Shown here in pieces: positions 25,197 to 32,755 of a stretch of DNA of 48,106 nucleotides. Made by a program: the position numbers and the translations under genes. The DNA comes from JAVVEW01 sp032251045 (GTDB lineage Bacteria; Pseudomonadota; Gammaproteobacteria; Methylococcales; Methylomonadaceae). Below the pieces are notes generated by a model. That model was not told the DNA's origin and did no database searches. It was given only the letters and a program-made list of their open reading frames with translations. Positions within the stretch are counted from its first letter, which is position 1. Each line of letters begins with the position of its first letter. The stretch lies in NCBI GenBank assembly GCA_032251045.1, contig JAVVEW010000013.1, forward strand, positions 1 to 48,106. The letters are read 5' to 3'.

Positions 25197-26394
25197 AACG
25201 TTTGACGTACTAATCGCCGGCGGCGGCCTGGCCGGTCAAAGCCTGGCGCTGGCATTGAGCGACAGCGGCCTTAACATCGGCCTGATCGAAGCGCAAACCC
25301 GCGATGAACAAGCCGGCTCGGCGATCAGCAACCGCGCCCTGGCGCTGGCGCACGGCAGTTGTTTAATGCTGTCGGCGCTGTCGGCCTGGGATGCGGTGGC
25401 CGATCAGGCCAGTCCCATCGAACACATCCACATTTCCGACCAGGGTCATTTCGGCCATACCCGCCTGAACGCCGCCGATGCCGGGGTGCCCAGCCTGGGT
25501 CAGGTGATCATCGCCCGGCCACTGGAGCAACACCTGAATGACCGGGTCGAGCAGACAGCGGTCAAACAGTTTCGTCCGGCACGCTTGACCGGGCTCAATG
25601 TTGGCGAAAATGCCGTGATTGTGTCGTTACATCAAGGCCATGATGTAGTCACGCTCAGAACCCGGCTGTTGGTGGCGGCCGATGGCGGCCAGTCGCCGGT
25701 GCGCCAATATCTGAATATCCAACAACAAATCACCGATTACCGGCAAAGCGCCATCGTCACCACGGTGCGTGGTCAACAGCCGCACCGGCAAACCGCGTTT
25801 GAACGCTTTACCGCGCACGGCCCGTTGGCACTGTTACCGCAACGCGAGCAAAACCTGGCCGTGGTCTGGAGTCAACATAACGAACGGGCGAAGGCACTGG
25901 GCCAGTTATCCGACGCCGCGTTTCTGGCGGAACTGCAACAGGCGTTCGGTTACCGGCTGGGCGCGTTGCAACTGACTGCGCCGCGTCATCAATTTCCCCT
26001 GGCGCTGATCAAGGCCGAGGTCATGGTCAAGCCACGGGTGGTATTGATCGGCAATGCCATGCACCAGTTACATCCGGTCGCCGGGCAAGGCTTTAATCTG
26101 GGCTTGCGTGACGCGGCCAGGTTAGCGGAATGTTTGCTCGATGACCCTGGCCTCGACCCCGGCGACAGCGGGCGACTGAACGCTTACGCGGCTGGTCGGC
26201 AACAGGATTTGCAGCGCGTGATTCAGTTTACCGACCGCTTGGTCAAACTGTTTTCCAACAACTGGCCGCCATTGGCTCACGCCCGTTCGGCCGGGCTGGC
26301 GCTGCTCGATAACCTGCCGCCGGCGAAAACCTGGTTGAGCCGCCAGGCCATGGGTCTTGGCGATGGTCTGCCGCGCATTGGCCAGTGGCGTTAA
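25189..26394 (+). CDS. ubiH: FAD-dependent 2-octaprenyl-6-methoxyphenol hydroxylase (UbiH family)
   Basis: Flavin monooxygenase of ubiquinone biosynthesis, 401 residues with a GTG start. The FAD dinucleotide loop is DVLIAGGGLAGQSLAL (about residue 6), the second motif LLVAADGGQSPVR (about 160) and the third VVLIGNAMHQLHPVAGQGFNLGLRDAARLAE (about 283-310). The UbiH/UbiF/UbiI paralogues are hard to tell apart by eye; the ygfB-pepP-ubiH operon position favours UbiH. It is convergent with the DUF882 gene, with only 3 bases between the stop codons. Confidence 0.9.
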   Translation: MSETFDVLIAGGGLAGQSLALALSDSGLNIGLIEAQTRDEQAGSAISNRALALAHGSCLMLSALSAWDAVADQASPIEHIHISDQGHFGHTRLNAADAGVPSLGQVIIARPLEQHLNDRVEQTAVKQFRPARLTGLNVGENAVIVSLHQGHDVVTLRTRLLVAADGGQSPVRQYLNIQQQITDYRQSAIVTTVRGQQPHRQTAFERFTAHGPLALLPQREQNLAVVWSQHNERAKALGQLSDAAFLAELQQAFGYRLGALQLTAPRHQFPLALIKAEVMVKPRVVLIGNAMHQLHPVAGQGFNLGLRDAARLAECLLDDPGLDPGDSGRLNAYAAGRQQDLQRVIQFTDRLVKLFSNNWPPLAHARSAGLALLDNLPPAKTWLSRQAMGLGDGLPRIGQWR

Positions 26395-26397
26395 GCG

Positions 26398-27000
26398 CTA
26401 CCAGGTTCGTACTGCGCCGGTATCGATATGGACGAAGCCCGAGCCTGGATAATAGCCTACGCCGCCTTTGCGCATGGTTAGCGCAGCGGCGCGCAGCCGA
26501 CTGACGCTGACGCCTTCAATTTGCAAATCCACCGCCCGGCCCTGCATGTGCAGGCTATTCTTGGCCACGCCGCGTGATTGTTTGCGCAATTGCTTGTTGG
26601 TGAAAGGCGATCGATAACCGGACAGAATCTGCACCGGTTTGTGACTAACGCCTAAGCGGCGCTTCAATTCGTGAATCTGATCCAGCAAGGCGCGATCGAT
26701 GCGGTGCGCCTGATCGGTTCGGTAATCGCGCATCAGCCATTCAATCTCTTTGATGGCATCCGGCAAATATCGACCATGCTCAAAATAAACCGCCTTGATT
26801 TTTTCGCCGGTGTGTAAATTGGCCAGAGCCAAGGCTTTATGAGAAGGATAACGGGATTTAGCGGCATAGGCCTCGGGAATTGCCATACCACCAGCTACTG
26901 CACAACCGGCCAGTGTTTTCAGGAAGCGGCGCCGATGTTGATTAGCCGGCAATTCATGCTCCAGCAGCAAAATTTCCGATGTCGTTGTTTTTTGATTCAT
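26398..27000 (-). CDS. DUF882/YcbK-like peptidase M15-type protein with Tat signal
   Basis: 200-residue exported protein. A twin-arginine-like signal (HRRRFLKTLAGCAVAGGMAIPEAYA, about residues 22-46) leads to a D-Ala-D-Ala peptidase-like fold. The metal motif is intact: SLHMQGRAVDLQ (His and Asp, about 148-159) and GFVHIDTG (second His, about 187). Preceding NxLHRQ-type features such as GYRSPFTNKQLRK also fit. E. coli YcbK (MepK) is a murein endopeptidase cleaving cross-links, so peptidoglycan editing is the likely role. An N-terminal stretch of 21 residues before the Tat motif is a little long. Confidence 0.85.
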   Translation of the reverse strand: MNQKTTTSEILLLEHELPANQHRRRFLKTLAGCAVAGGMAIPEAYAAKSRYPSHKALALANLHTGEKIKAVYFEHGRYLPDAIKEIEWLMRDYRTDQAHRIDRALLDQIHELKRRLGVSHKPVQILSGYRSPFTNKQLRKQSRGVAKNSLHMQGRAVDLQIEGVSVSRLRAAALTMRKGGVGYYPGSGFVHIDTGAVRTW

Positions 27001-27039
27001 AACTGTTTGGATTAAGCTCAGGATTCTAAAATGACGGCG

Positions 27040-27417
27040 TTATTGCACAAAACAACTGCGCTCGGCATCGTTCTCAGCCGCTTCGATTAACTTGCGCAGA
27101 CGTTTCGCCTCCGCAGGGTCTCGGAAAACACCACCGGCCTCACCGGGCGTTTTACGCAAAAACCCAAATGTGCGCGCCTGCTCAAAATCGGCAAAAGTCA
27201 TTTTTTCCGCCAACTTATCAAGTTTACAGCTACAGCCGTATTGACTGATATAGGTCAGACCGCCTTTACGGGCAATACACTCCAGTACATAATCCACCCG
27301 GGCCTGAGTCGGATAATCATTGACAACCTCAGTCGTCACGCTGTCAGTTTGACTAGGCGTGCTCACGCAACCTGCCAAAACCGCCAGTGATAATAAACAC
27401 ATAAGCTTTTGTAGCAT
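27040..27417 (-). CDS. Putative lipoprotein of unknown function
   Basis: 125 residues with a type II signal: MLQKLMCLLSLAVLAGC gives the lipobox LAGC with the lipidated Cys at 17. The mature part has a Cys-rich section (ECIARKGGLTYISQYGCSCKLDKLAEKM) and a final Cys near the C-terminus, suggesting disulphides in the periplasm. No enzyme motif is visible. It is divergent from mobA with 48 bases between the start codons, and it precedes the DUF882 gene by 39 bases, so those two may be cotranscribed. Confidence 0.75.
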   Translation of the reverse strand: MLQKLMCLLSLAVLAGCVSTPSQTDSVTTEVVNDYPTQARVDYVLECIARKGGLTYISQYGCSCKLDKLAEKMTFADFEQARTFGFLRKTPGEAGGVFRDPAEAKRLRKLIEAAENDAERSCFVQ

Positions 27418-27465
27418 ACAGCATCCTAAAATTAAGGTAAAAAAATAACTTATCGAGGTAACTAC

Positions 27466-28077
27466 TTGACTGAACTGGATAGAAGTTTAGCACCAATCCC
27501 CCCATTCGTTAATGTGACCGGCGTTATTCTGGCCGGTGGCCGAGGCTCCAGAATGGGAGGTGCTGACAAAGGCTGGATTGATTATCAAGGGCGTCCGCTG
27601 ATAGAGCACGCACTATCGGCGCTGCACCCGGTCGCGTCTAAAATGATAATCAGCGCCAATCGCAATATTGCCGCCTACCAAGCGCTGTGCGCTCAGGTTG
27701 TGACGGACTTGGACAGCCATTTTCAAGGCCCTTTAGCCGGTATATTGGCGGCGTTAATGCAGATAGACACGGACTATGCGCTGATCATACCTTGTGACGC
27801 ACCTCATATTACGCCCACGGCATTACGCCAGTTGTTTGTTGAGCTCCAAGCAAATCCGGCATTGAACCTCACCATTGCCAGTGATGGGATACGCTTGCAA
27901 CCGGTATTCATGGCGCTTAGAACATCGGTTACAACGGATCTGGAAACCTTTCTGGCCAGCGGACAACGCAAGCTGATGAGCTGGGCACATAGCCAACATC
28001 ATGCAGTGATACCCTTTGATAACCCAAAACTGTTTGTCAATCTTAACAGCGCCGACGATCTGACCCGGCGGCACTGA
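27466..28077 (+). CDS. mobA: Molybdenum cofactor guanylyltransferase
   Basis: Transfers GMP to molybdopterin, producing the dinucleotide form of the cofactor. The 203 residues carry the nucleotidyltransferase loop GVILAGGRGSRMGGADKGWI (about residues 19-38), a metal Asp in IIPCDAPH (about 108), and the RLQPVFMAL segment. The TTG start has GAGG 7 bases upstream, and the next in-frame ATG would fall inside the nucleotide-binding loop, so TTG is the likely initiator. No other molybdenum cofactor gene is nearby. Confidence 0.92.
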   Translation: MTELDRSLAPIPPFVNVTGVILAGGRGSRMGGADKGWIDYQGRPLIEHALSALHPVASKMIISANRNIAAYQALCAQVVTDLDSHFQGPLAGILAALMQIDTDYALIIPCDAPHITPTALRQLFVELQANPALNLTIASDGIRLQPVFMALRTSVTTDLETFLASGQRKLMSWAHSQHHAVIPFDNPKLFVNLNSADDLTRRH

Positions 28078-28094
28078 TCGCAAAGCCCTGAAAA

Positions 28095-28122
28095 GCCCTC
28101 TCCTCCTCTAAAAAAGAGGGGG
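28095..28122. repeat. Short palindrome downstream of mobA
   Basis: CCTCT (28105-28109) pairs with AGAGG (28115-28119) in the setting CCCTCTCCTCCTCTAAAAAAGAGGGGGCG. It is related in design to the C-rich/G-rich palindromes at 9311-9412 and 13845-13878 but shorter. It lies between the convergent mobA and DUF2835 genes and could help end transcription. Confidence 0.4.
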
Positions 28123-28203
28123 CGCCGATAAAGCAGATCCTTGCCAGCCATATAGGTTGTGCTAAGCAATAGCGCAGCGCTAGCGGATACGGGCCAGCCG
28201 ACG

Positions 28204-28431
28204 CTATCCCAACTTATGAATCGCCAGAAACTTATGGTTTTCATCCAGGCGCAGCTCAAAACGGCCCTGGATACCGGTATGGGTCAGGAAAGGCTTGAGT
28301 TTTTCAGCCGGCAAGCGCACTTGCCGGCCATCTTCGGCCTTGATCTGAACCGTTTTTGCCGCGCCCTGATACACTCGGGCAAATTGCTCATAGCTGATGC
28401 GAATGGCAAAGCGGATGATCAATTCAGCCAT
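28204..28431 (-). CDS. DUF2835 family protein
   Basis: 75-residue soluble protein beginning MAELIIRFAIRISYEQF. It has alternating beta strands and a central basic patch (YQGAAKTVQIKAEDGRQVRLPAEKLKPF) and ends GRFELRLDENHKFLAIHKLG. This layout is that of DUF2835, a small family of unknown function; the name is from memory. A TTG 9 bases upstream is the only earlier start. It follows htpX by 11 bases and is probably cotranscribed with it. Confidence 0.8.
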   Translation of the reverse strand: MAELIIRFAIRISYEQFARVYQGAAKTVQIKAEDGRQVRLPAEKLKPFLTHTGIQGRFELRLDENHKFLAIHKLG

Positions 28432-28442
28432 ACGGGGCAATG

Positions 28443-29318
28443 TTAAGAGTGTTGTTGCAAAGCAGCAATGCGCTTTTCCAGTGGCGGATGACTCATGAAC
28501 AACTGCATCACACCACCTCCGTGAATGCCAAATGCCGCCAATTGGCCAGGTAGCGCTTCCGGCTCCTGAGCGCGCTGCAAGGCGCGCAATGCGGCAATCA
28601 TTTTATCGCCCCCGGCCAACTGCGCACCGCCGGCATCGGCACGAAATTCACGCTGACGAGAGAACCACATAACCACCATGGAGGCCAGTATCGACAACAC
28701 GATCTGCATCACCATCTGCACGATAAAATAAGCCGGCCCATGACCACGCTCGGTTTTGAAAATCGCACGATCCACCAGATGCCCCACCACCGACGCCAAA
28801 AAATACACAAACGTATTCACCACGCCCTGAATCAGCGCCATGGTCACCATATCACCGTTGGCGACATGGCTGATTTCATGCCCTAGCACGGCCTCGACTT
28901 CGTCAGCCTCCATGTGATCGAGCAATCCGGTGCTGACCGCGACCAACGCATTGTTTTTATTCCAACCGGTGGCAAACGCATTCGGGTCGGGCGACTCAAA
29001 AAAACCCACCTCGGGCATATCGATACCGGCTTGTTGCGCCTGGCGCTGAACGGTTTGCAGCAACCAGCGTTCCGCATCGGATTGCGGCTGTTCGATGATC
29101 TGCACCCCCATAGCGCTTTTTGCCGACCACTTGGATGTCAATAAAGAAATCACCGAACCGGTCATGCCAATGACTGCCGACATAACCAACAAGCTGTTCA
29201 GGTTTAGATAAATACCTTGAGCGCCCAGCATCGACCCTAGGCCCAGGATGTTGAACAGCAGACTGATGACCAGCAAAATGGCCAGGTTTGTGGCTAGAAA
29301 CAACACAATACGCATCAT
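28443..29318 (-). CDS. htpX: Membrane zinc metalloprotease HtpX
   Basis: Inner-membrane quality-control protease, 291 residues. Two N-terminal helices (IVLFLATNLAILLVISLLFN; LLVMSAVIGMTGSVISLL) precede the catalytic VLGHEISHVANGD (about residue 145), whose HEISH is the zinc motif. Two more hydrophobic segments (GVVNTFVYFLASVVGHLV; MVMQIVLSILASMVVMWF) and REFRADAGGAQLAG, carrying the third zinc ligand Glu, follow. HtpX is stress-induced in E. coli; a candidate sigma-32 promoter lies about 85 to 110 bases upstream. Confidence 0.95.
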   Translation of the reverse strand: MMRIVLFLATNLAILLVISLLFNILGLGSMLGAQGIYLNLNSLLVMSAVIGMTGSVISLLTSKWSAKSAMGVQIIEQPQSDAERWLLQTVQRQAQQAGIDMPEVGFFESPDPNAFATGWNKNNALVAVSTGLLDHMEADEVEAVLGHEISHVANGDMVTMALIQGVVNTFVYFLASVVGHLVDRAIFKTERGHGPAYFIVQMVMQIVLSILASMVVMWFSRQREFRADAGGAQLAGGDKMIAALRALQRAQEPEALPGQLAAFGIHGGGVMQLFMSHPPLEKRIAALQQHS

Positions 29319-29401
29319 GATGACACCTCATGAAAAAGAAATGTTTGGATTGCATACCCTACCTATATGGCATAGGTGATTTTTAATCCGGCTCACTGGC
29401 A

Positions 29402-29429
29402 CAATAGCGCCAATTCAGAAGGTTTCAAG
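29402..29429 (-). promoter_or_regulatory. Candidate sigma-32 promoter of htpX
   Basis: Minus-strand CTTGAA (29429-29424), 14-base spacer, CGCTATTG (29409-29402). The -35 element is perfect and the spacing is that of the dnaK promoter, but only 5 of 8 positions match the -10 consensus CCCCATTT. The position fits a start near 29395, about 77 bases before the htpX ATG. Confidence 0.4.
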
Positions 29430-29448
29430 CCCTGCCCCACACGCCAAG

Positions 29449-30411
29449 TCAACGCTCATCAGCGAACAACGCCCGCGCCAAGGCTACACGCTGTTCGGGA
29501 TGGGTGGGAATTTCAGCCAGCTTTTCCACCGTTTTCAAGCGCGGCAACAAGCCTTTTTTATTGGCTAGTTGAATACTCAGGCCAGGCCGGGCATTAACTT
29601 CCAGCATCAACGGCCCCAGCTTGGCGTCCAGAACCATATCAACGCCGATGTAACCTAAAGAAACCAGCTCCTGACAGGCGGCGGCCAGATACAGAATTCG
29701 CTCCCAATGTGGAATTTGCAGCCCCTGAATGGCGTAACCGGAATCAGGATGGCTGTCTACCGTGTCATTACGCCAGACGCCATGCGTCGTCAGGCCAGTG
29801 GCCAGGTCGATACCTACGCCGATCGCGCCTTGATGCAAGTTAGCCTTGCCGTCGGATTGCCGGGTCGGCAACCTGAGCATGGACATCACCGGAATGCCTT
29901 GAAAAACAATGGTGCGAATATCCGGCACGCCTTGATAGCTGACCTGGTCGAACACGGGATCGAAATCCACCCGATATTCGACCAAGGCGGCATCAGGTTG
30001 GCCACCTAGACTGTACATGCCGCTGAGGATATTGGAGACATGATGTTTGAGTTCTTCGATGCTGATCAGCACGCCGGACAGTTTTCGGTAGCCGCGACTG
30101 GAACGCCCTTTAATGATCAGTATGCCCTCGCCGCCGCTGCCGTGGGCCGGCTTGATGACGAACTCCTGATACGCGGCCAGTTGCTCGGGCAACTCATGAA
30201 TCTGTTGTTCGGTTTCAATCTGGGCGTACAGTTTAGGCACGGCGATATCAGCTGCCTGAGCCAGTTTTTTGGTGCGCAATTTATCATCCACCAAAGGATA
30301 AAACCGGCGCCGATTATAACGGGAAATGTAATCGCCATTGCGCTGATTCATGCCTAAAAGGCCTAAGGTTCTGAAACGCCAACCTGGAAAAAACCATAAC
30401 GGCAAACGCAT
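29449..30411 (-). CDS. RimK-like ATP-grasp ligase (alpha-L-glutamate ligase-related)
   Basis: 320-residue cytosolic ATP-grasp protein related to RimK and cyanophycin-type ligases. The nucleotide-binding loop is FVIKPAHGSGGEGILII (about residues 84-100). Metal-binding residues are in GYIGVDMVLDAKLGPLMLEVNARPGLSIQLAN (about 255-285), where ELNARPGL-like sequence is typical of this group. The N-terminus is short and holds GMNQRNGDYISRYNRR. It starts one base after the 7TM transglutaminase ends, so the two are tightly coupled. Comparative genomics of this trio predicts formation of a peptide-like bond on an unknown substrate; no reaction can be assigned here. Confidence 0.88.
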   Translation of the reverse strand: MRLPLWFFPGWRFRTLGLLGMNQRNGDYISRYNRRRFYPLVDDKLRTKKLAQAADIAVPKLYAQIETEQQIHELPEQLAAYQEFVIKPAHGSGGEGILIIKGRSSRGYRKLSGVLISIEELKHHVSNILSGMYSLGGQPDAALVEYRVDFDPVFDQVSYQGVPDIRTIVFQGIPVMSMLRLPTRQSDGKANLHQGAIGVGIDLATGLTTHGVWRNDTVDSHPDSGYAIQGLQIPHWERILYLAAACQELVSLGYIGVDMVLDAKLGPLMLEVNARPGLSIQLANKKGLLPRLKTVEKLAEIPTHPEQRVALARALFADER

Positions 30412-30412
30412 C

Positions 30413-31933
30413 TTAATGCCTCAATAAGACTCTGAATCGCCACAATTCAGTGAGCCGGTAACCGGTGTAACGACCCAACCACAGAGTCAGCGCCAACAGC
30501 GCCAGCATCAGCTCGGGAAACACAAACAACAAGTGTTCCAGATAGAGATTGGTCATCAACAGAAAACTCAACGAAGCCACCAGCATACTGCCAATATACT
30601 GCTGCAACGCCTCTTTTGGTCCATGCTCTTCCCAAACCAGTGACATGCGCTCGATGGTCATGGCCAGAATCACCATCGGAAACAAGGCCACGGACAAACC
30701 CCGATCGATCCCCAGCTTATGGGTCAATAAACTCAACAGCGTCATTAAAATAATCACAATAATCAACACCGCCGCCAATCTTGGTACCAACAACAAACGC
30801 AGATATTCCAGATAAAACCGAATCAGCAGGCCGAACCCGACCAGTACGCTGAAAAGAAACACGCCCCACAACAATTCGGTTTCCCGAAATGCCATGCCGA
30901 TCAGAATTGGCATGAACGTGCCAAAGGTTTTGAAGCCAACCAGATTGCGAAGCATTACAATCAACAAAGCGCCCATCGGCACCATGATCAGGATTCGGTA
31001 AACATTTTGTGTTTGCACCGGTAGACTAAACAAGGAAAAAGCCATCACCGCTTCGTGATTTTTTTCCGCCCGCAATTGCGCCAGCTGAGTCATACCGTGA
31101 GATTGTCGATGTACGGAAAAGTCAACCTGACCACGACGTCCACCGTCCACATTCAGTAAAGGCTGATTGCCGTAATACCAAATCAGGGCGTTGGCAGGAT
31201 AGCCACTGGTACCGGTATCGGGATTAAAGGCCAGCCAACGCTGGCCATTGTAAACTTCAAGCCAGGGCGTTAATTGGCCATGGCGCATGCCATCGTTGAG
31301 CATCAACAGATTGACCTGCCGGCAAGCAATGCGCGCACCTTTTAATATCAGCATGATGCGCTGCACCCAATCTTGCTGAGTTCGAATATTTTCTTTCAGC
31401 AACTTGATATTGTCATTCACTTCGGTCTGATTCAAGCGAATCAGCAATTCATGCGTGAATGTTTTAATATCCGCAGACTTACTACGCACCTCATCCAGCA
31501 AAGCCGTTATGGCCGTGCCCCAGCTTTCAGGGTAGTTTTGTGGTTCTGAAAATGGCTTACTCTTCACGTCTTTAGACTTTGATGCCTCCGGCGTGACCTG
31601 CAAACGGTAATACACGGTCTGCTCGCCTTTAGGACGCCTCAAGGCCCATTGCGCAATACGCTGGCCCTGCACATCCTCAACCGTTAAACCATAACGGCCC
31701 GAGACAAAGTTTTCATCCAGCACCGCATGGCGTTCCCCTTTGATGGGTAATATCAAGCCGATTTTAGCCGGCCCGCCAACAGCCTTATAGACCACTTTCG
31801 CTTCCACCAGCCAGACTTCCGATTGCTGCACCGGTTTAAGCGGCAATTTCAATTCAATGACTTTGTACGCTACCACCCCCGCACTGACCAGCAACAGCAG
31901 CACAGCAAGTATATGAACATGCAAATTTTTCAA
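30413..31933 (-). CDS. Seven-TM protein with inactive transglutaminase domain
   Basis: About 506 residues. An N-terminal membrane anchor (HVHILAVLLLLVSAGVVAYKV) is followed by a periplasmic transglutaminase-like domain of about 270 residues (ARIACRQVNLLMLNDGMRHG, PWLEVYNGQRWLAFNPDTG) in which the nucleophile Cys/His/Asp triad is not evident. Seven C-terminal helices begin near RILIMVPMGALLIVMLRNLV. A TTG at 31933 preceded by GGGAGGG is preferred as start; an ATG at 31978 would overlap the upstream gene by 25 bases. It couples a retropepsin-like protease and an ATP-grasp ligase, probably presenting or sensing a peptide across the membrane. Confidence 0.85.
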   Translation of the reverse strand: MKNLHVHILAVLLLLVSAGVVAYKVIELKLPLKPVQQSEVWLVEAKVVYKAVGGPAKIGLILPIKGERHAVLDENFVSGRYGLTVEDVQGQRIAQWALRRPKGEQTVYYRLQVTPEASKSKDVKSKPFSEPQNYPESWGTAITALLDEVRSKSADIKTFTHELLIRLNQTEVNDNIKLLKENIRTQQDWVQRIMLILKGARIACRQVNLLMLNDGMRHGQLTPWLEVYNGQRWLAFNPDTGTSGYPANALIWYYGNQPLLNVDGGRRGQVDFSVHRQSHGMTQLAQLRAEKNHEAVMAFSLFSLPVQTQNVYRILIMVPMGALLIVMLRNLVGFKTFGTFMPILIGMAFRETELLWGVFLFSVLVGFGLLIRFYLEYLRLLLVPRLAAVLIIVIILMTLLSLLTHKLGIDRGLSVALFPMVILAMTIERMSLVWEEHGPKEALQQYIGSMLVASLSFLLMTNLYLEHLLFVFPELMLALLALTLWLGRYTGYRLTELWRFRVLLRH

Positions 31934-31953
31934 GGCCAACCCTCCCGAATGGA

Positions 31954-32496
31954 CTAATTTTCTATTCCGGGTTGGCATGCACCCGAGTGAACTTGCTTGG
32001 GCTGAGTGAATTGAGTGGCAGAATCAACCAATAACCGGCCTTTCAGGAATCTGCGACCCAGCAGCACCGGATAATGATAGTTACTACGATCAGCCAGCGT
32101 AAATTGAGTGACGTAATAATGATCATTCAGGCAAAACCCTAAATGAATCACCGGACGTTCAGCCGATGGCAATGTATGTCGTTTGATTTTCACCATTCTG
32201 TGCAATTTTGCTTCAATGGGCTGGTTTTTATTGCCTTGCTTTGTTTCGACGGGCAGGACAAAGCGAACCCAATCCTCGCCATCGCGTGTGAAATAGCCAA
32301 TATCCTGAGCATGAATCGAAGACGTTCGGGCACCGGTATCGAGTTTAGCGGTCAGAATAAACTGCCCTTCTTCCAGAACAACTTTCTCAACCCAACCGGC
32401 AATACGTTTTTCGCCGACATGTACCGCCTGCGCGGATGCGCACAGCCCCCACAATCCAGCCAACACCATAAAACGTGGCAAACCATTGAACGACAT
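31954..32496 (-). CDS. Retropepsin-like periplasmic protease (RimB/'ATP-dependent zinc protease' family)
   Basis: 180-residue exported protein with a signal peptide (MSFNGLPRFMVLAGLWGLCASAQA). The core AKLDTGARTSSIHAQDI holds the DTG motif of retropepsin-like aspartic proteases, and HYPVLLGRRFLKGRLLVDS is the family's other signature. Databases often call the family ATP-dependent zinc protease, but the DTGA motif argues for an aspartic mechanism. AGGAG lies 11 bases before the chosen ATG. It is the first gene of the trio with the 7TM transglutaminase and the RimK-like ligase, and may trim or reverse the ligase product. Confidence 0.85.
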   Translation of the reverse strand: MSFNGLPRFMVLAGLWGLCASAQAVHVGEKRIAGWVEKVVLEEGQFILTAKLDTGARTSSIHAQDIGYFTRDGEDWVRFVLPVETKQGNKNQPIEAKLHRMVKIKRHTLPSAERPVIHLGFCLNDHYYVTQFTLADRSNYHYPVLLGRRFLKGRLLVDSATQFTQPKQVHSGACQPGIEN

Positions 32497-32548
32497 AAAA
32501 ATTAACGCTCCTGACCCATAAACTGACCACCCGCGACAAAACGCCGCA

Positions 32549-32576
32549 TTGGCAAATACGATTACGCAGATACACT
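32549..32576 (+). promoter_or_regulatory. Possible plus-strand promoter for a short RNA
   Basis: TTGGCA (32549-32554), 16-base spacer, TACACT (32571-32576). These are fair sigma-70 matches. No plus-strand gene follows, but an intrinsic terminator oriented the same way lies about 55 bases downstream. Confidence 0.35.
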
Positions 32577-32583
32577 GCAAAGT

Positions 32584-32639
32584 AATTTAACAATCCCCCT
32601 CTATGGACACTCGGCTGTGTTTTGCACAGCCTTTTTTTT
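32584..32639 (+). ncRNA. Candidate small RNA ending in an intrinsic terminator
   Basis: About 56 nt between the putative promoter at 32549-32576 and the T-run ending at 32639. Its 5' part is CAATCCCCCTCTATGGACAC and its 3' part the terminator hairpin. No coding potential is evident. It is oriented away from the flanking minus-strand genes, so it would be neither a leader nor a trailer. The evidence is only the pairing of promoter and terminator. Confidence 0.3.
32613..32639 (+). terminator. Strong intrinsic terminator on the plus strand
   Basis: Perfect 7-bp stem GGCTGTG (32613-32619) / CACAGCC (32625-32631), loop TTTTG, then eight T. It points in the plus direction while both neighbouring genes, hemE and the retropepsin gene, are on the minus strand. 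Confidence 0.85.
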
Positions 32640-32755
32640 GCCCGCATACCTGCGATTTTTAGGGCTCTCTGGCAAAGGATGTCGGGGTACAGAGTGTGAG
32701 CGATGTAAAAATCCCGGCTAGACCGCAGTCGATGCGTTTATTTTCGAACAAACGC

